Position numbers and translations under genes: made by a program. A stretch of 64,000 nucleotides of DNA from Roseibium sp. TrichSKD4 (GTDB taxonomy: Bacteria; Pseudomonadota; Alphaproteobacteria; Rhizobiales; Stappiaceae), in contig NZ_GL476301.1 in the NCBI RefSeq assembly GCF_000148725.1, forward strand, positions 3,394 to 67,393, read 5' to 3'. Of the stretch, positions 27,528 through 36,443 are shown in pieces. The notes beneath the pieces are model-generated. The model was not told where the DNA came from, searched no databases, and was given only the letters and a program-made list of their open reading frames with translations. How positions within the stretch are numbered: the stretch's first letter is position 1; every line of letters begins with the position of its first letter.

Positions 27528-29611
27528 TGGCTTGGTCTTTCGATCCGGTGCCCCTCAAGAACCCAGATGGTTCCGGGGAATTGCCATGGAAGAGTGAGCC
27601 CACGGGCCATCAAAACTTGCCCTGAGGCCGTAATAGGCCCTGCTTTCAAAGCAGGTTGTCCGCGAGATAGATTGGATATGTCTGAGCGGTTGGTCAGCTC
27701 AATGTGATAAGTGGTATCTGGCTTCAGTCCGGTAAGCCGCAAGGGCAAAGGAAGCGCCTGCCGGGATGTTTCTGTCTGAGCGGAAAAGATGACAAAACCG
27801 GATTGGTCCTCGGACCTATGTAGTTCAGCCGTTATAGCAGGGTCGTCGGCGTCGAGGCGCAGAATATCGGCATTCATCAGCCAGTCCCGATTTGCTTTCC
27901 ACCAAGTGGTAACGGTCTGCAGTGATGCAGCTTCAGCCTCGTCCAATTCACGCGGGTCCATTTCAAATCCCATGTGGCGCTGGGCAGCTGTCCACGCGCG
28001 CAGGCCTATCGAAAGAACCCGTCCGGACGTGTGGCAGGTGCGCGGGCCGACGTGGCTGCCGGTGACGCAGGCTGGTAAAAAAAGAGCTGCATCATGCTGA
28101 ATGCGCTGACGCTCCAGAGCATCATTGCTGTCGGACAACCAGACACGCTGTGTTCGCTCCAAAATGCCTAAATCGATCCGACCTCCACCAGAGGAACAGC
28201 TCTCAATTTCGACATTTGGAAAGGCGGTTCTCAGCTGGTCAATCAGTTGATACGTTCCAGCTGCCTGTGCCGCATCGACAACGGGCAAAACGCGATTGTG
28301 GTCCCATTTGATGTAAGATATTGCGTTGTTGGACAGAAGGTCCGAAATACGCTCATAAAGGTATGCGCGCACTTCCTTTTGCGACATGTCCAGAACAAGC
28401 TGCTGGCGGCCACGGATTTGATCGGTTTCCCCAAGAATCCAGTCCGGATGTGTGCGGAAAAGGTTACTGTCTTCGTTGACCATTTCGGGTTCAAACCAGA
28501 GACCAAATTCCATGCTCAGGCTTTGAATATGGTCGATGAGCGGTTTTAACCCGTCCGGATATTTGCGTTCATCGATCCACCACTCGCCAAGGCCGGAGGT
28601 GTCATCATCGCGCCTGCCGAACCAGCCGTCATCGAGCACAAATCGTTCCGCTCCTAATGCGGCGGCTTGTGATGCAATTTCTTTTAGCTCATCAAGGTCA
28701 TGGTCGAAATAGACCGCTTCCCAACAGTTGTAATGCACAGGCCTGGTTTTACGCGCAAATCGCGTTTTCTGTCTCAGGTGTTTTTGGAAGCGAATGGCGG
28801 CTCCATTCAAGCCTTTATCGGAATAGGTTGCGTAGAGCGGCGCTGTTTGAAAGTGCGTTCCGGATGGGTAGCTCGCTCTGGCATGACCGAACTGAATCTG
28901 CCGCCGACTGTCCGCGAGTTCCTCAGCCACCATTTTGTGCCCGCCAGACCAGCCATAGTGAAAGGCAAATACCTCACCGGTCGTGTTTTTCGCGCCGGGT
29001 GTGGTGACCAAGAGGCCGGGAAAATGAGCATGGTCTGTCCGCCCGGTCCGATTGTCTCGCATCCGTGCGCCGGGGGTGAATTCGGTTTCGTGTGCTTGAA
29101 GCTCCGAACACCAATGGCCGGAAAACTCGATCAAGCGATTTGTTCGGGTTGGCACTGGAAAGACGGGTGCTGCCAGCCAGTCGAGGTGGATAGGGTTGTT
29201 GCTTTCAAGACTGGTTTCAGCCTTGATCAGGGATGTGACCGGATCCAGCGAGATATGGAAAGCGAGGCGTAAGTCATGTGTTTGGTCTTCATAGATCAGC
29301 GCAAGCGCTTCATCTGTCTGCTGGTCGCTCTTGAAAATAAAGCTCGGGCGAAGATTTTGGCCAACTTGGGTTCGCCCAACCAGTCCGACATGTCCGGGAA
29401 AGGTCCGGTTGGCTTCAGGGCAGAGGGAAAGCGGTGGATTTTCATCCAGCATGCCGCCGGTCACGTCAAAGACCGCCAGTTCTGCCAAGCTTTCGAGAGG
29501 TTCTTCGGTGGGAAGTGCCGGGCCCCAATAGACAATTTCCGGCAACCGTCCGGCCGTTGCACTTAAAACCAGACTTTGCCTGCCATCTTTCAGATGCCAG
29601 GTTTTGATCAT
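27524..29611 (-). CDS. GH36 alpha-galactosidase
   Basis: A 695-residue family 36 enzyme. The nucleophile is Asp437 in YIKWDHNR; the acid/base lies in the SDSNDALERQ motif (Asp494 or Asp497); SCSSGGGRIDLG just before it is the family fingerprint. The N-terminal beta-supersandwich domain and C-terminal beta domain are both present. No signal peptide, so it works on imported alpha-galactosides such as melibiose, raffinose or galactosylglycerol. It overlaps the upstream permease and the downstream SDR by four bases each. Confidence 0.92.
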   Translation of the reverse strand: MIKTWHLKDGRQSLVLSATAGRLPEIVYWGPALPTEEPLESLAELAVFDVTGGMLDENPPLSLCPEANRTFPGHVGLVGRTQVGQNLRPSFIFKSDQQTDEALALIYEDQTHDLRLAFHISLDPVTSLIKAETSLESNNPIHLDWLAAPVFPVPTRTNRLIEFSGHWCSELQAHETEFTPGARMRDNRTGRTDHAHFPGLLVTTPGAKNTTGEVFAFHYGWSGGHKMVAEELADSRRQIQFGHARASYPSGTHFQTAPLYATYSDKGLNGAAIRFQKHLRQKTRFARKTRPVHYNCWEAVYFDHDLDELKEIASQAAALGAERFVLDDGWFGRRDDDTSGLGEWWIDERKYPDGLKPLIDHIQSLSMEFGLWFEPEMVNEDSNLFRTHPDWILGETDQIRGRQQLVLDMSQKEVRAYLYERISDLLSNNAISYIKWDHNRVLPVVDAAQAAGTYQLIDQLRTAFPNVEIESCSSGGGRIDLGILERTQRVWLSDSNDALERQRIQHDAALFLPACVTGSHVGPRTCHTSGRVLSIGLRAWTAAQRHMGFEMDPRELDEAEAASLQTVTTWWKANRDWLMNADILRLDADDPAITAELHRSEDQSGFVIFSAQTETSRQALPLPLRLTGLKPDTTYHIELTNRSDISNLSRGQPALKAGPITASGQVLMARGLTLPWQFPGTIWVLEGHRIERPSQ

Positions 29612-30456
29612 TTTACGGCCCCTAGCGTCAGTCCGGCAATGAAGTGTTTTTGCATCAGGAAAAACATGGCAACGGGGGGAAGCGCGGCGACTATCGAGCC
29701 CGCGCTCATTAGGTGATACGCGGCGCGGTACTGTGCATTAAAAGACGTGATACCAGCTGTGACAGGTTGGCTTTCAACGCCTTGGGTAAGCACAACAGCC
29801 CAGAAATAGTCGTTCCAGATAAAGGTGAATATGAGCACCGAAAGGGCGGCAATCGCCGGTTTCATGAGCGGCAGGACGATATACCAGAAGATCCGCCACT
29901 CTGAGACACCTTCCACCCGGGCTGCTTCAATCAACTCAAAGGGCAGTGCACGTATGAAATTCCGCATGAACAAGGTGCAAAAGCCGGTTTGAAAGGCAAT
30001 GTGGAAGAGCACCAGACCGGGAATTGTGTTGTACAAACCCATGTTTAGTGTCAGTTCGCGCACTGGAACCATCAGGATCTGGAAGGGTACGAAGTTTCCG
30101 GCAACAAACATGAAGAAAATCCAGATATTCGAGCGGAATTTGTAGATGCCGAGGGCAAAGCCGGTCATCGTTGACAGGGCAACCGCGCCAAGAACTGTCG
30201 GGACTGTGATGAACACGGAGTTCAGCAAGTATCGCGGCATGTCAGAGGCGGTGAACACCAAAGCGTAGTTGGTGAAGCCTTCAAACGAAGAAGGCAGGCC
30301 CCAGTAGTTTGCGTTTGTGAAATCCGCTGCCGGTTTGACGGAAAAGACAGCAACGCCGATCAATGGCAGAAGCCAGAGGATCAAGGCGAAGGGCAGCAAG
30401 GCCTGATAGGAGATTTGCCAAGTGCGCGACGTGCGTTCAATAGGTGTCGGGAACAT
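29608..30456 (-). CDS. Galactoside ABC transporter permease, LacG/MalG type
   Basis: A 282-residue permease with six membrane segments. AARVEGVSEWRIFWYIVLPL is the EAA coupling loop, and the C-terminus HFIAGLTLGAVK is typical for MalG-like proteins. It starts three bases after the LacF-like stop and overlaps the GH36 gene by four bases. By context it imports the alpha- and beta-galactosides hydrolysed by the enzymes of the same operon. It resembles LacG of rhizobial lactose transporters. Confidence 0.86.
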   Translation of the reverse strand: MFPTPIERTSRTWQISYQALLPFALILWLLPLIGVAVFSVKPAADFTNANYWGLPSSFEGFTNYALVFTASDMPRYLLNSVFITVPTVLGAVALSTMTGFALGIYKFRSNIWIFFMFVAGNFVPFQILMVPVRELTLNMGLYNTIPGLVLFHIAFQTGFCTLFMRNFIRALPFELIEAARVEGVSEWRIFWYIVLPLMKPAIAALSVLIFTFIWNDYFWAVVLTQGVESQPVTAGITSFNAQYRAAYHLMSAGSIVAALPPVAMFFLMQKHFIAGLTLGAVK

Positions 30457-30459
30457 GGG

Positions 30460-31380
30460 TTAGCGCGCCTTCTCTTCACGATACATGGACCAGAGGAAGT
30501 AGGCGATAAACATCAGCATGATGAGAAAGAGGACAACGGCAATGGCTGCGCCATAGCCCATGCGGAAACCATATTCCGAAAGCGCCACTTCGAACATGTA
30601 AAAGCTGAGAACCCGGCTGGCACCGAATGGACCGCCATTGGTCATGATCGATATAAGGTCGAAGGACCGCAGGGCGCCAATGATGGTGACGACGAATGCA
30701 ATGAATGTCGCTGGGCGAAGCTGAGGCAGGATAATGTACCAGAGCATTTTTCCCCCTTTCGCGCCATCAAGTCGGCCGGCTTCAATCTGCTCCGGATCAA
30801 CGGCATTCAGGCCGGTGAGGTACAAGATCATGCAATAAGCTGTTTGCGGCCAAAGACCGGCGATGATGATGCCTGTGGTGACATAGTTTTCGTCGCCCAA
30901 CACATTGATCGGCCCCAGCCCGAACTGAGCAAGGACGATGTTCAAAAGGCCAAAGGTTGGATCATAGAACCAGGTGAAAACCAGCCCGACCACGACTTGT
31001 GAAATGACAAACGGAAAGAAGAAGAGGGATTTATAAAGCCTGATGCCTGTAACCGTTTGATTGAGAAACAGTGCGATAAACAGCCCTGCCGGGATCGCGA
31101 GCAAATAGAGAACCAGCCAGATCAGGTTGTTCTTCAAGGACGTGTAAAAGGCATCGTCCCAATAGAGCTCTTCGTAATTGTAAAGCCCGACATATTCGCG
31201 TGTGCCCAATCCGTCCCATTCGTAAAAGGAAATGTTGAAGGACTGGAAAATTGGAAAAATCACATAAACCAGAAAGAACAAAACGCCGGGAGCCAAAAAG
31301 AGCCAAGGCGCGAGTTTCTGCTGGTTCTTGTGCCACCAGCTTTCAGCTTTGGTGTCATGTGAGGTCGATATGTCGGCCAT
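30460..31380 (-). CDS. Galactoside ABC transporter permease, LacF/MalF type
   Basis: A 306-residue permease. I use the ATG at 31380, which has GGAGACGGCC upstream; a start eight codons earlier is possible. WLFLAPGVLFFLVYVIFPIF forms the first membrane segment, and EAGRLDGAKGGKMLWYIILPQ the EAA loop. It pairs with the LacG-like protein. A 10-bp perfect hairpin lies between this gene and the binding-protein gene upstream. Confidence 0.86.
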   Translation of the reverse strand: MADISTSHDTKAESWWHKNQQKLAPWLFLAPGVLFFLVYVIFPIFQSFNISFYEWDGLGTREYVGLYNYEELYWDDAFYTSLKNNLIWLVLYLLAIPAGLFIALFLNQTVTGIRLYKSLFFFPFVISQVVVGLVFTWFYDPTFGLLNIVLAQFGLGPINVLGDENYVTTGIIIAGLWPQTAYCMILYLTGLNAVDPEQIEAGRLDGAKGGKMLWYIILPQLRPATFIAFVVTIIGALRSFDLISIMTNGGPFGASRVLSFYMFEVALSEYGFRMGYGAAIAVVLFLIMLMFIAYFLWSMYREEKAR

Positions 31381-31463
31381 GGCCGTCTCCGCCAATCTGC
31401 GCAAGTCGGAAAAGTTAGGCTGCTAAAAAAGGTTTTGAGCCGGAGTAAGTGAAGGAACGGTGA

Positions 31464-31489
31464 GAGTGGAGCGCCATAACGCTCCACTC
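31464..31489 (-). terminator. Intercistronic hairpin after the galactoside binding-protein gene
   Basis: GAGTGGAGCG (31464-31473) pairs perfectly with CGCTCCACTC (31480-31489). In the transcribed (minus) direction it follows the binding-protein stop by 17 bases. No T run comes after it, so mRNA protection is more likely than termination. Confidence 0.68.
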
Positions 31490-31506
31490 AAATTGGTTGA
31501 CCGTCC

Positions 31507-32766
31507 TTACTTGTAGATACGGCCGCGTGCGCGTTCCAGACGCTTCAGGATTTTGTCCAAATTGTCTGGCTTGACCATGAACTCTTGCAGGCCTTCCATG
31601 GCGACCTTAGCCATTTCAGCTGGTGCGTCACGGTCAAAGAACTGTGCGACCCCGCCTGGAGAGTTGGTGGACAGCATGGCGAAGCCTTCTTCAAGGAACT
31701 TGTCCTTGTCGACGGAAGACTTGGCATTGACCGGCAGCTGACCAAGGTTCTTGCCATCGTTGATCCAGGTCTGAACATCAGCAGACACAACATAACGCAG
31801 GAACTCGCGGGCTGCTTCCTTGTTGGAGGCATTTGCCGGAATGTGGAATGTGTCCGTCGGCGCATCTTCAGCCAACTCTACATTTGGATTGATGGCCGGA
31901 AACTGGTAGAAGTCCAGTTGGTCGTCGGAAAGGCCAGCTTCACGAAGCGGGGCAACGGCGAAATTCCCCATCAAGTAGGCTGCAGCGTCGCCCTTGACCA
32001 TAAAGGGCAGAGCTTCCTGCCAGCTATAGGCTGTGTGGTTGTCGATGAACGCACCCATGTCAATCAAGTCACGCCAGTTTGCAAAAGTTGCCCGAACTTC
32101 GTCGCTCTCCCAAGATGCCTGTCCAGTCAGGAGTTGCATGTGGAAGTCAAAGCCATTGGTGCGCATGTTCAGGTAGTCGAACCAACCACCAGCGGTCCAA
32201 AGATATTTGGTGCCGATTGTATAGCACTTCTTGCCTGCATCGATGATTTTCTGGCAGTTGGCTTTTTCTTCTTCAAAGGTCTTTGGCTCTGAAAGACCCA
32301 GATCGGCGAAGATGTCTTTGCGGTAATAAACGCCCCACTGATAGTAGGTGTAGGGAACACCCCATTGTTTGCCGTCAATCGTGAGTGCACCTTTGGTCGA
32401 GGCAAGGTTTTCGGCGATCTCAGGCTCTGCCCAAAGATCGGATACATCTTCAAACAATCCTGCCTCAACATATGGCCGCATCCGGTTCGCAGCATACCAA
32501 GTGGCGACATCTGGCGTGTCGGCGGTCAGGAAGTTGCGGATCTGGGTCTTGTATGCTTCCCGGTCAATGATTGTCGTCTTGATGTTCAAATCAGGATGCA
32601 GCTCCTGAAAGTCACCAATCATCTTTTCCATCGTCGCCCGTGGTGCGGGGTTGGATGTGTCTAGGAAAATGGTCAGATCCCCATTCAGGCCTTCGGCCAA
32701 AACAGATCCTGACATCAGTGCTGATAGTCCAATGGCAGCTGCCGTCGTCTTCAACATGGAACGCAT
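31507..32766 (-). CDS. Galactoside ABC transporter, periplasmic binding protein
   Basis: A 419-residue family-1 solute-binding protein with a signal peptide ending near VLA-EGL (about residue 24). The start has GGGAGGATACT before ATG. DTPDVATWYAANRMRPYVEAG and the C-terminal RARGRIYK fit the LacE/RafE-like group. It is the first gene of a minus-strand operon with two permeases, GH36, SDR, dgoK, dgoA and GH42, which defines its ligands as galactosides, although whether alpha, beta or both cannot be read from sequence. It is divergent from an IclR regulator. Confidence 0.85.
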   Translation of the reverse strand: MRSMLKTTAAAIGLSALMSGSVLAEGLNGDLTIFLDTSNPAPRATMEKMIGDFQELHPDLNIKTTIIDREAYKTQIRNFLTADTPDVATWYAANRMRPYVEAGLFEDVSDLWAEPEIAENLASTKGALTIDGKQWGVPYTYYQWGVYYRKDIFADLGLSEPKTFEEEKANCQKIIDAGKKCYTIGTKYLWTAGGWFDYLNMRTNGFDFHMQLLTGQASWESDEVRATFANWRDLIDMGAFIDNHTAYSWQEALPFMVKGDAAAYLMGNFAVAPLREAGLSDDQLDFYQFPAINPNVELAEDAPTDTFHIPANASNKEAAREFLRYVVSADVQTWINDGKNLGQLPVNAKSSVDKDKFLEEGFAMLSTNSPGGVAQFFDRDAPAEMAKVAMEGLQEFMVKPDNLDKILKRLERARGRIYK

Positions 32767-32794
32767 AGTATCCTCCCTGTGGTTCCATTATGTG

Positions 32795-32805
32795 AAACTT
32801 AGTTT
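32795..32805. promoter_or_regulatory. Weak candidate IclR operator
   Basis: AAAC-TTA-GTTT is a short dyad in the 118-bp divergent region between the galactoside binding-protein gene and the IclR gene; the flanks (TG...TG) add partial symmetry. IclR-family sites often have a TGAAA...TTTCA-like form, so it is a reasonable but weak candidate. Confidence 0.3.
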
Positions 32806-32884
32806 TGTATATTGATACTCTGCGTTCGTCACGTTAGGTTGTCAAGAACTTCCGCTGAGACAGAGCGGAGCATGGGAGGAGAGA

Positions 32885-33664
32885 ATGGAGCACTGGGTTG
32901 CTGGCGATGGAACCGTCGGCAAGGCCTTTGCAGTGTTGGATCGGGTTGCTTCATTTGGGCGGCCTGTTCGGTTTGGCGAGTTGCTTGATGGCAGCCCGTT
33001 CCCGAAAGCGACGCTTTATCGGTTGGTCCAAACGCTCACCGGCGAAGGGGCGCTTCATTATGACGAGGAACGCCAAACCTACAGCGTTGGCTTGAGGCTT
33101 GTTGGTCTGGCGCACTCGGCCTGGGCGCAGAGTTCCCTTGCGCCGATTGCTCGGCCAGCCGTTGATGCGCTTTCTCTTGAATGTGGTGAAACCGTTCACC
33201 TGGCCCAACTGGATGGTGGGCAAGTGCTCTATGTCGACAAGCGGAACGCGCTCAAGCCGATTGAGATGTATTCCCAAGCTGGCAAGGTGGGGCCGGCCTA
33301 TTGCACTGGTGTCGGCAAGGCGATGTTGGCTTTTCTTCCTGATGAGCAGATGGTCAGTGTGGTTGAGAAGCAGGCCTTTTACCGCTTTACCTCAACCACT
33401 CTTGCAAATGCGAATGCGCTGAAGGCTGAACTCACAGTCATAAGATCTGATGGGGTTGCCTACGACCGCGAAGAACATGAGCCGGGCATCATTTGTATAG
33501 CTGCCCCGGTCTTGTCCCGTCGGGGAATGCCGATTGGGGCCCTGTCTATTACAACATCCACGCAGCGCCACACTCTGGATGATCTCGAAATTTTCCGTCA
33601 ACCGCTATTGAGCGCGGCAACCACAATCGCCGATGCCGCTGAAGCATGGCAATTCCCCGCTTGA
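32885..33664 (+). CDS. IclR-family regulator of the galactoside genes
   Basis: A 259-residue IclR regulator. The winged helix is at about residues 10-70 (FPKATLYRLVQTLTGEGAL) and the GAF-like effector domain follows, with GECGETVHLAQLDGGQ-like and YCTGVGKAMLAFLP motifs common in the family. GGAGGAGAGA precedes the ATG. It is divergent from the galactoside operon and lies 16 bases ahead of the ATPase gene of the same transporter, so it probably controls both transcripts. The effector is presumably galactose, galactonate or a pathway intermediate. Confidence 0.87.
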   Translation: MEHWVAGDGTVGKAFAVLDRVASFGRPVRFGELLDGSPFPKATLYRLVQTLTGEGALHYDEERQTYSVGLRLVGLAHSAWAQSSLAPIARPAVDALSLECGETVHLAQLDGGQVLYVDKRNALKPIEMYSQAGKVGPAYCTGVGKAMLAFLPDEQMVSVVEKQAFYRFTSTTLANANALKAELTVIRSDGVAYDREEHEPGIICIAAPVLSRRGMPIGALSITTSTQRHTLDDLEIFRQPLLSAATTIADAAEAWQFPA

Positions 33665-33680
33665 ACAATCAGGAGCCAGC

Positions 33681-34742
33681 ATGTCCGGAGTGAAATTATC
33701 AAAGGCGATCAAGAAATACGGTGATGTTCAGGTCATCCATGGGGTCGATCTTGATATCGAAGATGGCGAGTTCTGCGTGTTTGTTGGTCCATCTGGATGC
33801 GGGAAATCAACCTTGCTTCGGATGATCGCCGGACTGGAAGAAACGTCAGGCGGGAAGATCGAGATCGGTGCTCGGGATGTCACCTCGATGGATCCAGCCA
33901 AGCGGGGTGTTGCCATGGTGTTTCAGACCTACGCGCTCTATCCGCACATGACGGTGGCAGAAAACATGGGTTTTGGCCTCAAAATGAACGGTCATCCCAA
34001 AAGTGAAATTCAGGCGAAGGTGCAAGAAGCCAGTCGAATCTTGAAGCTGGACGAGTATCTGAAGAGGAAGCCGAAAGCTCTTTCTGGTGGTCAAAGACAG
34101 CGAGTTGCCATTGGCAGGGCTATTGTTCGCGGGCCGGAAGTGTTCTTGTTTGACGAGCCTCTTTCAAACCTCGATGCAGAGCTCAGGGTGGACATGCGTG
34201 TTGAGATTGCCCGGCTTCACAAGGAGATTGGCGTGACCACGATTTATGTGACGCATGATCAGGTCGAGGCGATGACATTGGCCGACAAGATCGTGGTCTT
34301 GCGTGCGGGGCGGATCGAGCAGGTCGGTCCGCCGATGGAGCTTTACGCCAATCCGGCGAACAAGTTTGTGGCGGGGTTTATTGGCTCGCCAAGTATGAAT
34401 TTCATGGAAGCGCAAGTGAAAGATGGAGCCGTTGTGGTTCCAGCTTTGGCGAATGCGCGCATCGAGGCTGATGTTGCTCTGCCGGGCAATGGCGCAAAAG
34501 TGTTGGTGGGTGTCCGCCCACAGCACTTTGATCTGAAGCCGGGACAGTCTGGTGCGACCATTGATCTGTCAGAACAGCTCGGCAACGTGGCCTATGACTA
34601 TATTGTCTGTCCGTCGGGTGAGCGCATCATCGTTGAGACCAAGGGTGAAGATGCTTTGCCATCTGGCACGCCGGTCGATCTAACAGTCCAGCCGGATAAG
34701 GCCTTTTTCTTCGATGCCGATACAGAGCAGCGGCTGAAATAG
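33681..34742 (+). CDS. Galactoside ABC transporter ATPase, LacK/UgpC type
   Basis: A 353-residue MalK-type ATPase. The ATG at 33681 follows AGGAG; the frame extends upstream into iclR without need. Walker A GPSGCGKS, signature LSGGQRQR, Walker B FLFDEPLSNLD and YVTHDQVEAMT are intact, and a regulatory domain follows. It completes the divergent galactoside transporter, whose minus-strand operon lacks an ATPase, so the two divergent transcripts must be expressed together. Confidence 0.88.
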   Translation: MSGVKLSKAIKKYGDVQVIHGVDLDIEDGEFCVFVGPSGCGKSTLLRMIAGLEETSGGKIEIGARDVTSMDPAKRGVAMVFQTYALYPHMTVAENMGFGLKMNGHPKSEIQAKVQEASRILKLDEYLKRKPKALSGGQRQRVAIGRAIVRGPEVFLFDEPLSNLDAELRVDMRVEIARLHKEIGVTTIYVTHDQVEAMTLADKIVVLRAGRIEQVGPPMELYANPANKFVAGFIGSPSMNFMEAQVKDGAVVVPALANARIEADVALPGNGAKVLVGVRPQHFDLKPGQSGATIDLSEQLGNVAYDYIVCPSGERIIVETKGEDALPSGTPVDLTVQPDKAFFFDADTEQRLK

Positions 34743-35145
34743 CCGCTTTTGCTCAACTGTTTGTGTGATGCGGCGATATCGCGCACAAGCTGACTATCGG
34801 CATTGATACGGGCGGGAAACAGCGGCCTAGTGGCGCAAAATTCGAGGGTGTTATTGGGTCCGTCAATGAATTCAATTAGCTAACGCTGGTTTCCCGATGG
34901 TGCGTTTTGTGCGAAGAAAATCTCGGGGTTTGATCTGGATCTAAACTCACATATGAAATTTACTATACGTTTGGAAGCTCCTGCTTTAATTGGCTTCTAG
35001 AATTTGGTATGACCTACCTTAGAAAAGGTCTAAGGCAAGCAGGATGCGCATGCTGCCACGATGAGCTTGAGGGGCTTGCTCACCAGTGGTCGCCGACGAA
35101 ATCAGCCGGATTGAATTTCCGGGCGGAGAGGAAAAGGACGATCCG
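34743..35145. other. Intergenic region before hemA
   Basis: No gene is supported here; an open frame from 35009 is out of frame with hemA and has no protein character. AT content rises toward hemA. The one noteworthy element is an FNR-like box at 34930-34943, listed separately. GCCGC and GCGGC just after the ATPase stop could pair, but across a 25-base loop. Confidence 0.45.
34930..34943 (+). promoter_or_regulatory. FNR-like box upstream of hemA
   Basis: TTGAT-CTGG-ATCTA differs at one position from the FNR/FnrL consensus TTGAT-N4-ATCAA. In related alphaproteobacteria hemA is oxygen-regulated through FnrL. It lies about 200 bp before the hemA start, so a promoter just downstream could be controlled by it. 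Confidence 0.4.
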
Positions 35146-36363
35146 ATGGATCTTAATGCCTATTTTGAAGAGCGATTGTCTCAGCTTCATGAAAATGGCA
35201 ACTATCGGGTGTTTGCAGATCTGGAACGTCAGGCAGGGAACTTTCCCCGCGCGACGCGCTATCGTGAAGATGGCACGACTCAAGATGTGGCGGTCTGGTG
35301 TTCAAATGACTATCTGGGCATGGGGCAGCACGACAAAGTCGTTGGCGCGATGCAAAGTGTACTGGACAAGTGCGGCGCCGGAGCAGGCGGAACGCGCAAC
35401 ATTTCCGGAACCAATCATTACCATGTGCTTCTCGAGCAGGAACTTTCGGACCTGCACGCAAAGGAAGCTGCTCTGATCTTCACATCGGGTTATGTCTCGA
35501 ACTGGGCGGCACTTGGAACACTCGCATCGCAAGTGCCGGGCATAATCGTCTATTCCGATGCTCTTAATCACGCTTCCATGATTGAAGGAATTCGTCATGC
35601 TCGCTGTGAAAAGCGCATTTTCAAGCACAATGATGTGACCGATCTTGAGCGCTTGATGGCGGCTGATGATCCGGCTGCGCCGAAAATGGTTGCCTTTGAA
35701 AGCGTCTATTCCATGGACGGTGATATCGCGCCAATCAAGGAGATTTGCGACGTAGCTGATCGCTTCAATGCGATCACCTATCTGGACGAAGTTCACGCTG
35801 TCGGTATGTATGGTCCTCGTGGCGGTGGTGTCGCCGAGCGTGAAGGCCTTATGGATCGGGTGACGATCATTGAGGGAACACTGGGCAAGGCCTTTGGTGT
35901 TATGGGTGGATACATCACCGGCACCAAGAATATAGTCGACTTTGTTCGCTCTTTCGCAAGCGGGTTCATTTTCACAACAGCCCTGCCGCCAGCGCTGGCT
36001 GCTGGTGCTGCCGCCTCCATTCGGCATTTGAAAGAAAGCTCCGAAGAACGAGATGCGCATAAAGCTGCTGTTGCCCGTGTGCGTGCGGAACTCGATAGGC
36101 GTTCAATTCCACACATGGAAAACCCAAGTCACATCGTGCCTGTGATGGTGGGGGATGCCAAAAAGTGCAAATGGATCTCTGATATCCTGCTGGACACCTA
36201 TGGCATTTACGTCCAGCCGATCAACTATCCAACCGTTCCGGTGGGTGCAGAGCGATTGCGGTTTACGCCAACTCCGTTCCACACTGAGGACGATATTCGT
36301 AACCTTGCGGAAGCTTTATGTGATCTCTGGTCCCAGTGCGCGCTTGCAAGGGCAGTTGCCTAA
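35146..36363 (+). CDS. hemA: 5-Aminolevulinate synthase
   Basis: A 405-residue PLP enzyme that condenses glycine and succinyl-CoA to 5-aminolevulinate, the first step of tetrapyrrole synthesis in alphaproteobacteria. The PLP lysine is Lys248 in [30 protein letters not shown] and [16 protein letters not shown] are family fingerprints. The ATG at 35146 follows AAAAGGA. It is monocistronic, ends in a strong terminator, and may be under FNR control. Length is normal. Confidence 0.95.
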   Translation: MDLNAYFEERLSQLHENGNYRVFADLERQAGNFPRATRYREDGTTQDVAVWCSNDYLGMGQHDKVVGAMQSVLDKCGAGAGGTRNISGTNHYHVLLEQELSDLHAKEAALIFTSGYVSNWAALGTLASQVPGIIVYSDALNHASMIEGIRHARCEKRIFKHNDVTDLERLMAADDPAAPKMVAFESVYSMDGDIAPIKEICDVADRFNAITYLDEVHAVGMYGPRGGGVAEREGLMDRVTIIEGTLGKAFGVMGGYITGTKNIVDFVRSFASGFIFTTALPPALAAGAAASIRHLKESSEERDAHKAAVARVRAELDRRSIPHMENPSHIVPVMVGDAKKCKWISDILLDTYGIYVQPINYPTVPVGAERLRFTPTPFHTEDDIRNLAEALCDLWSQCALARAVA

Positions 36364-36391
36364 CCAGGCTGGTCTGCGATCCTGATTTTGT

Positions 36392-36422
36392 AAAAGGCGT
36401 TGATCGCGATCAGCGCCTTTTT
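36392..36422 (+). terminator. Rho-independent terminator after hemA
   Basis: AAAAGGCGTTGAT (36392-36404) pairs with ATCAGCGCCTTTT (36409-36421), one G-U pair, around CGCG. The T run ends at 36422. It is 29 bases after hemA and may also serve the converging GT61 gene, because the stem is flanked by A on the left. Confidence 0.9.
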
Positions 36423-36443
36423 GCATGATCAGGTTTGATGGTG

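Noticed and set aside
35009-35476. Open frame overlapping the hemA start
   Set aside because: It is out of frame with hemA, most of it lies inside hemA, and it shows no family features.
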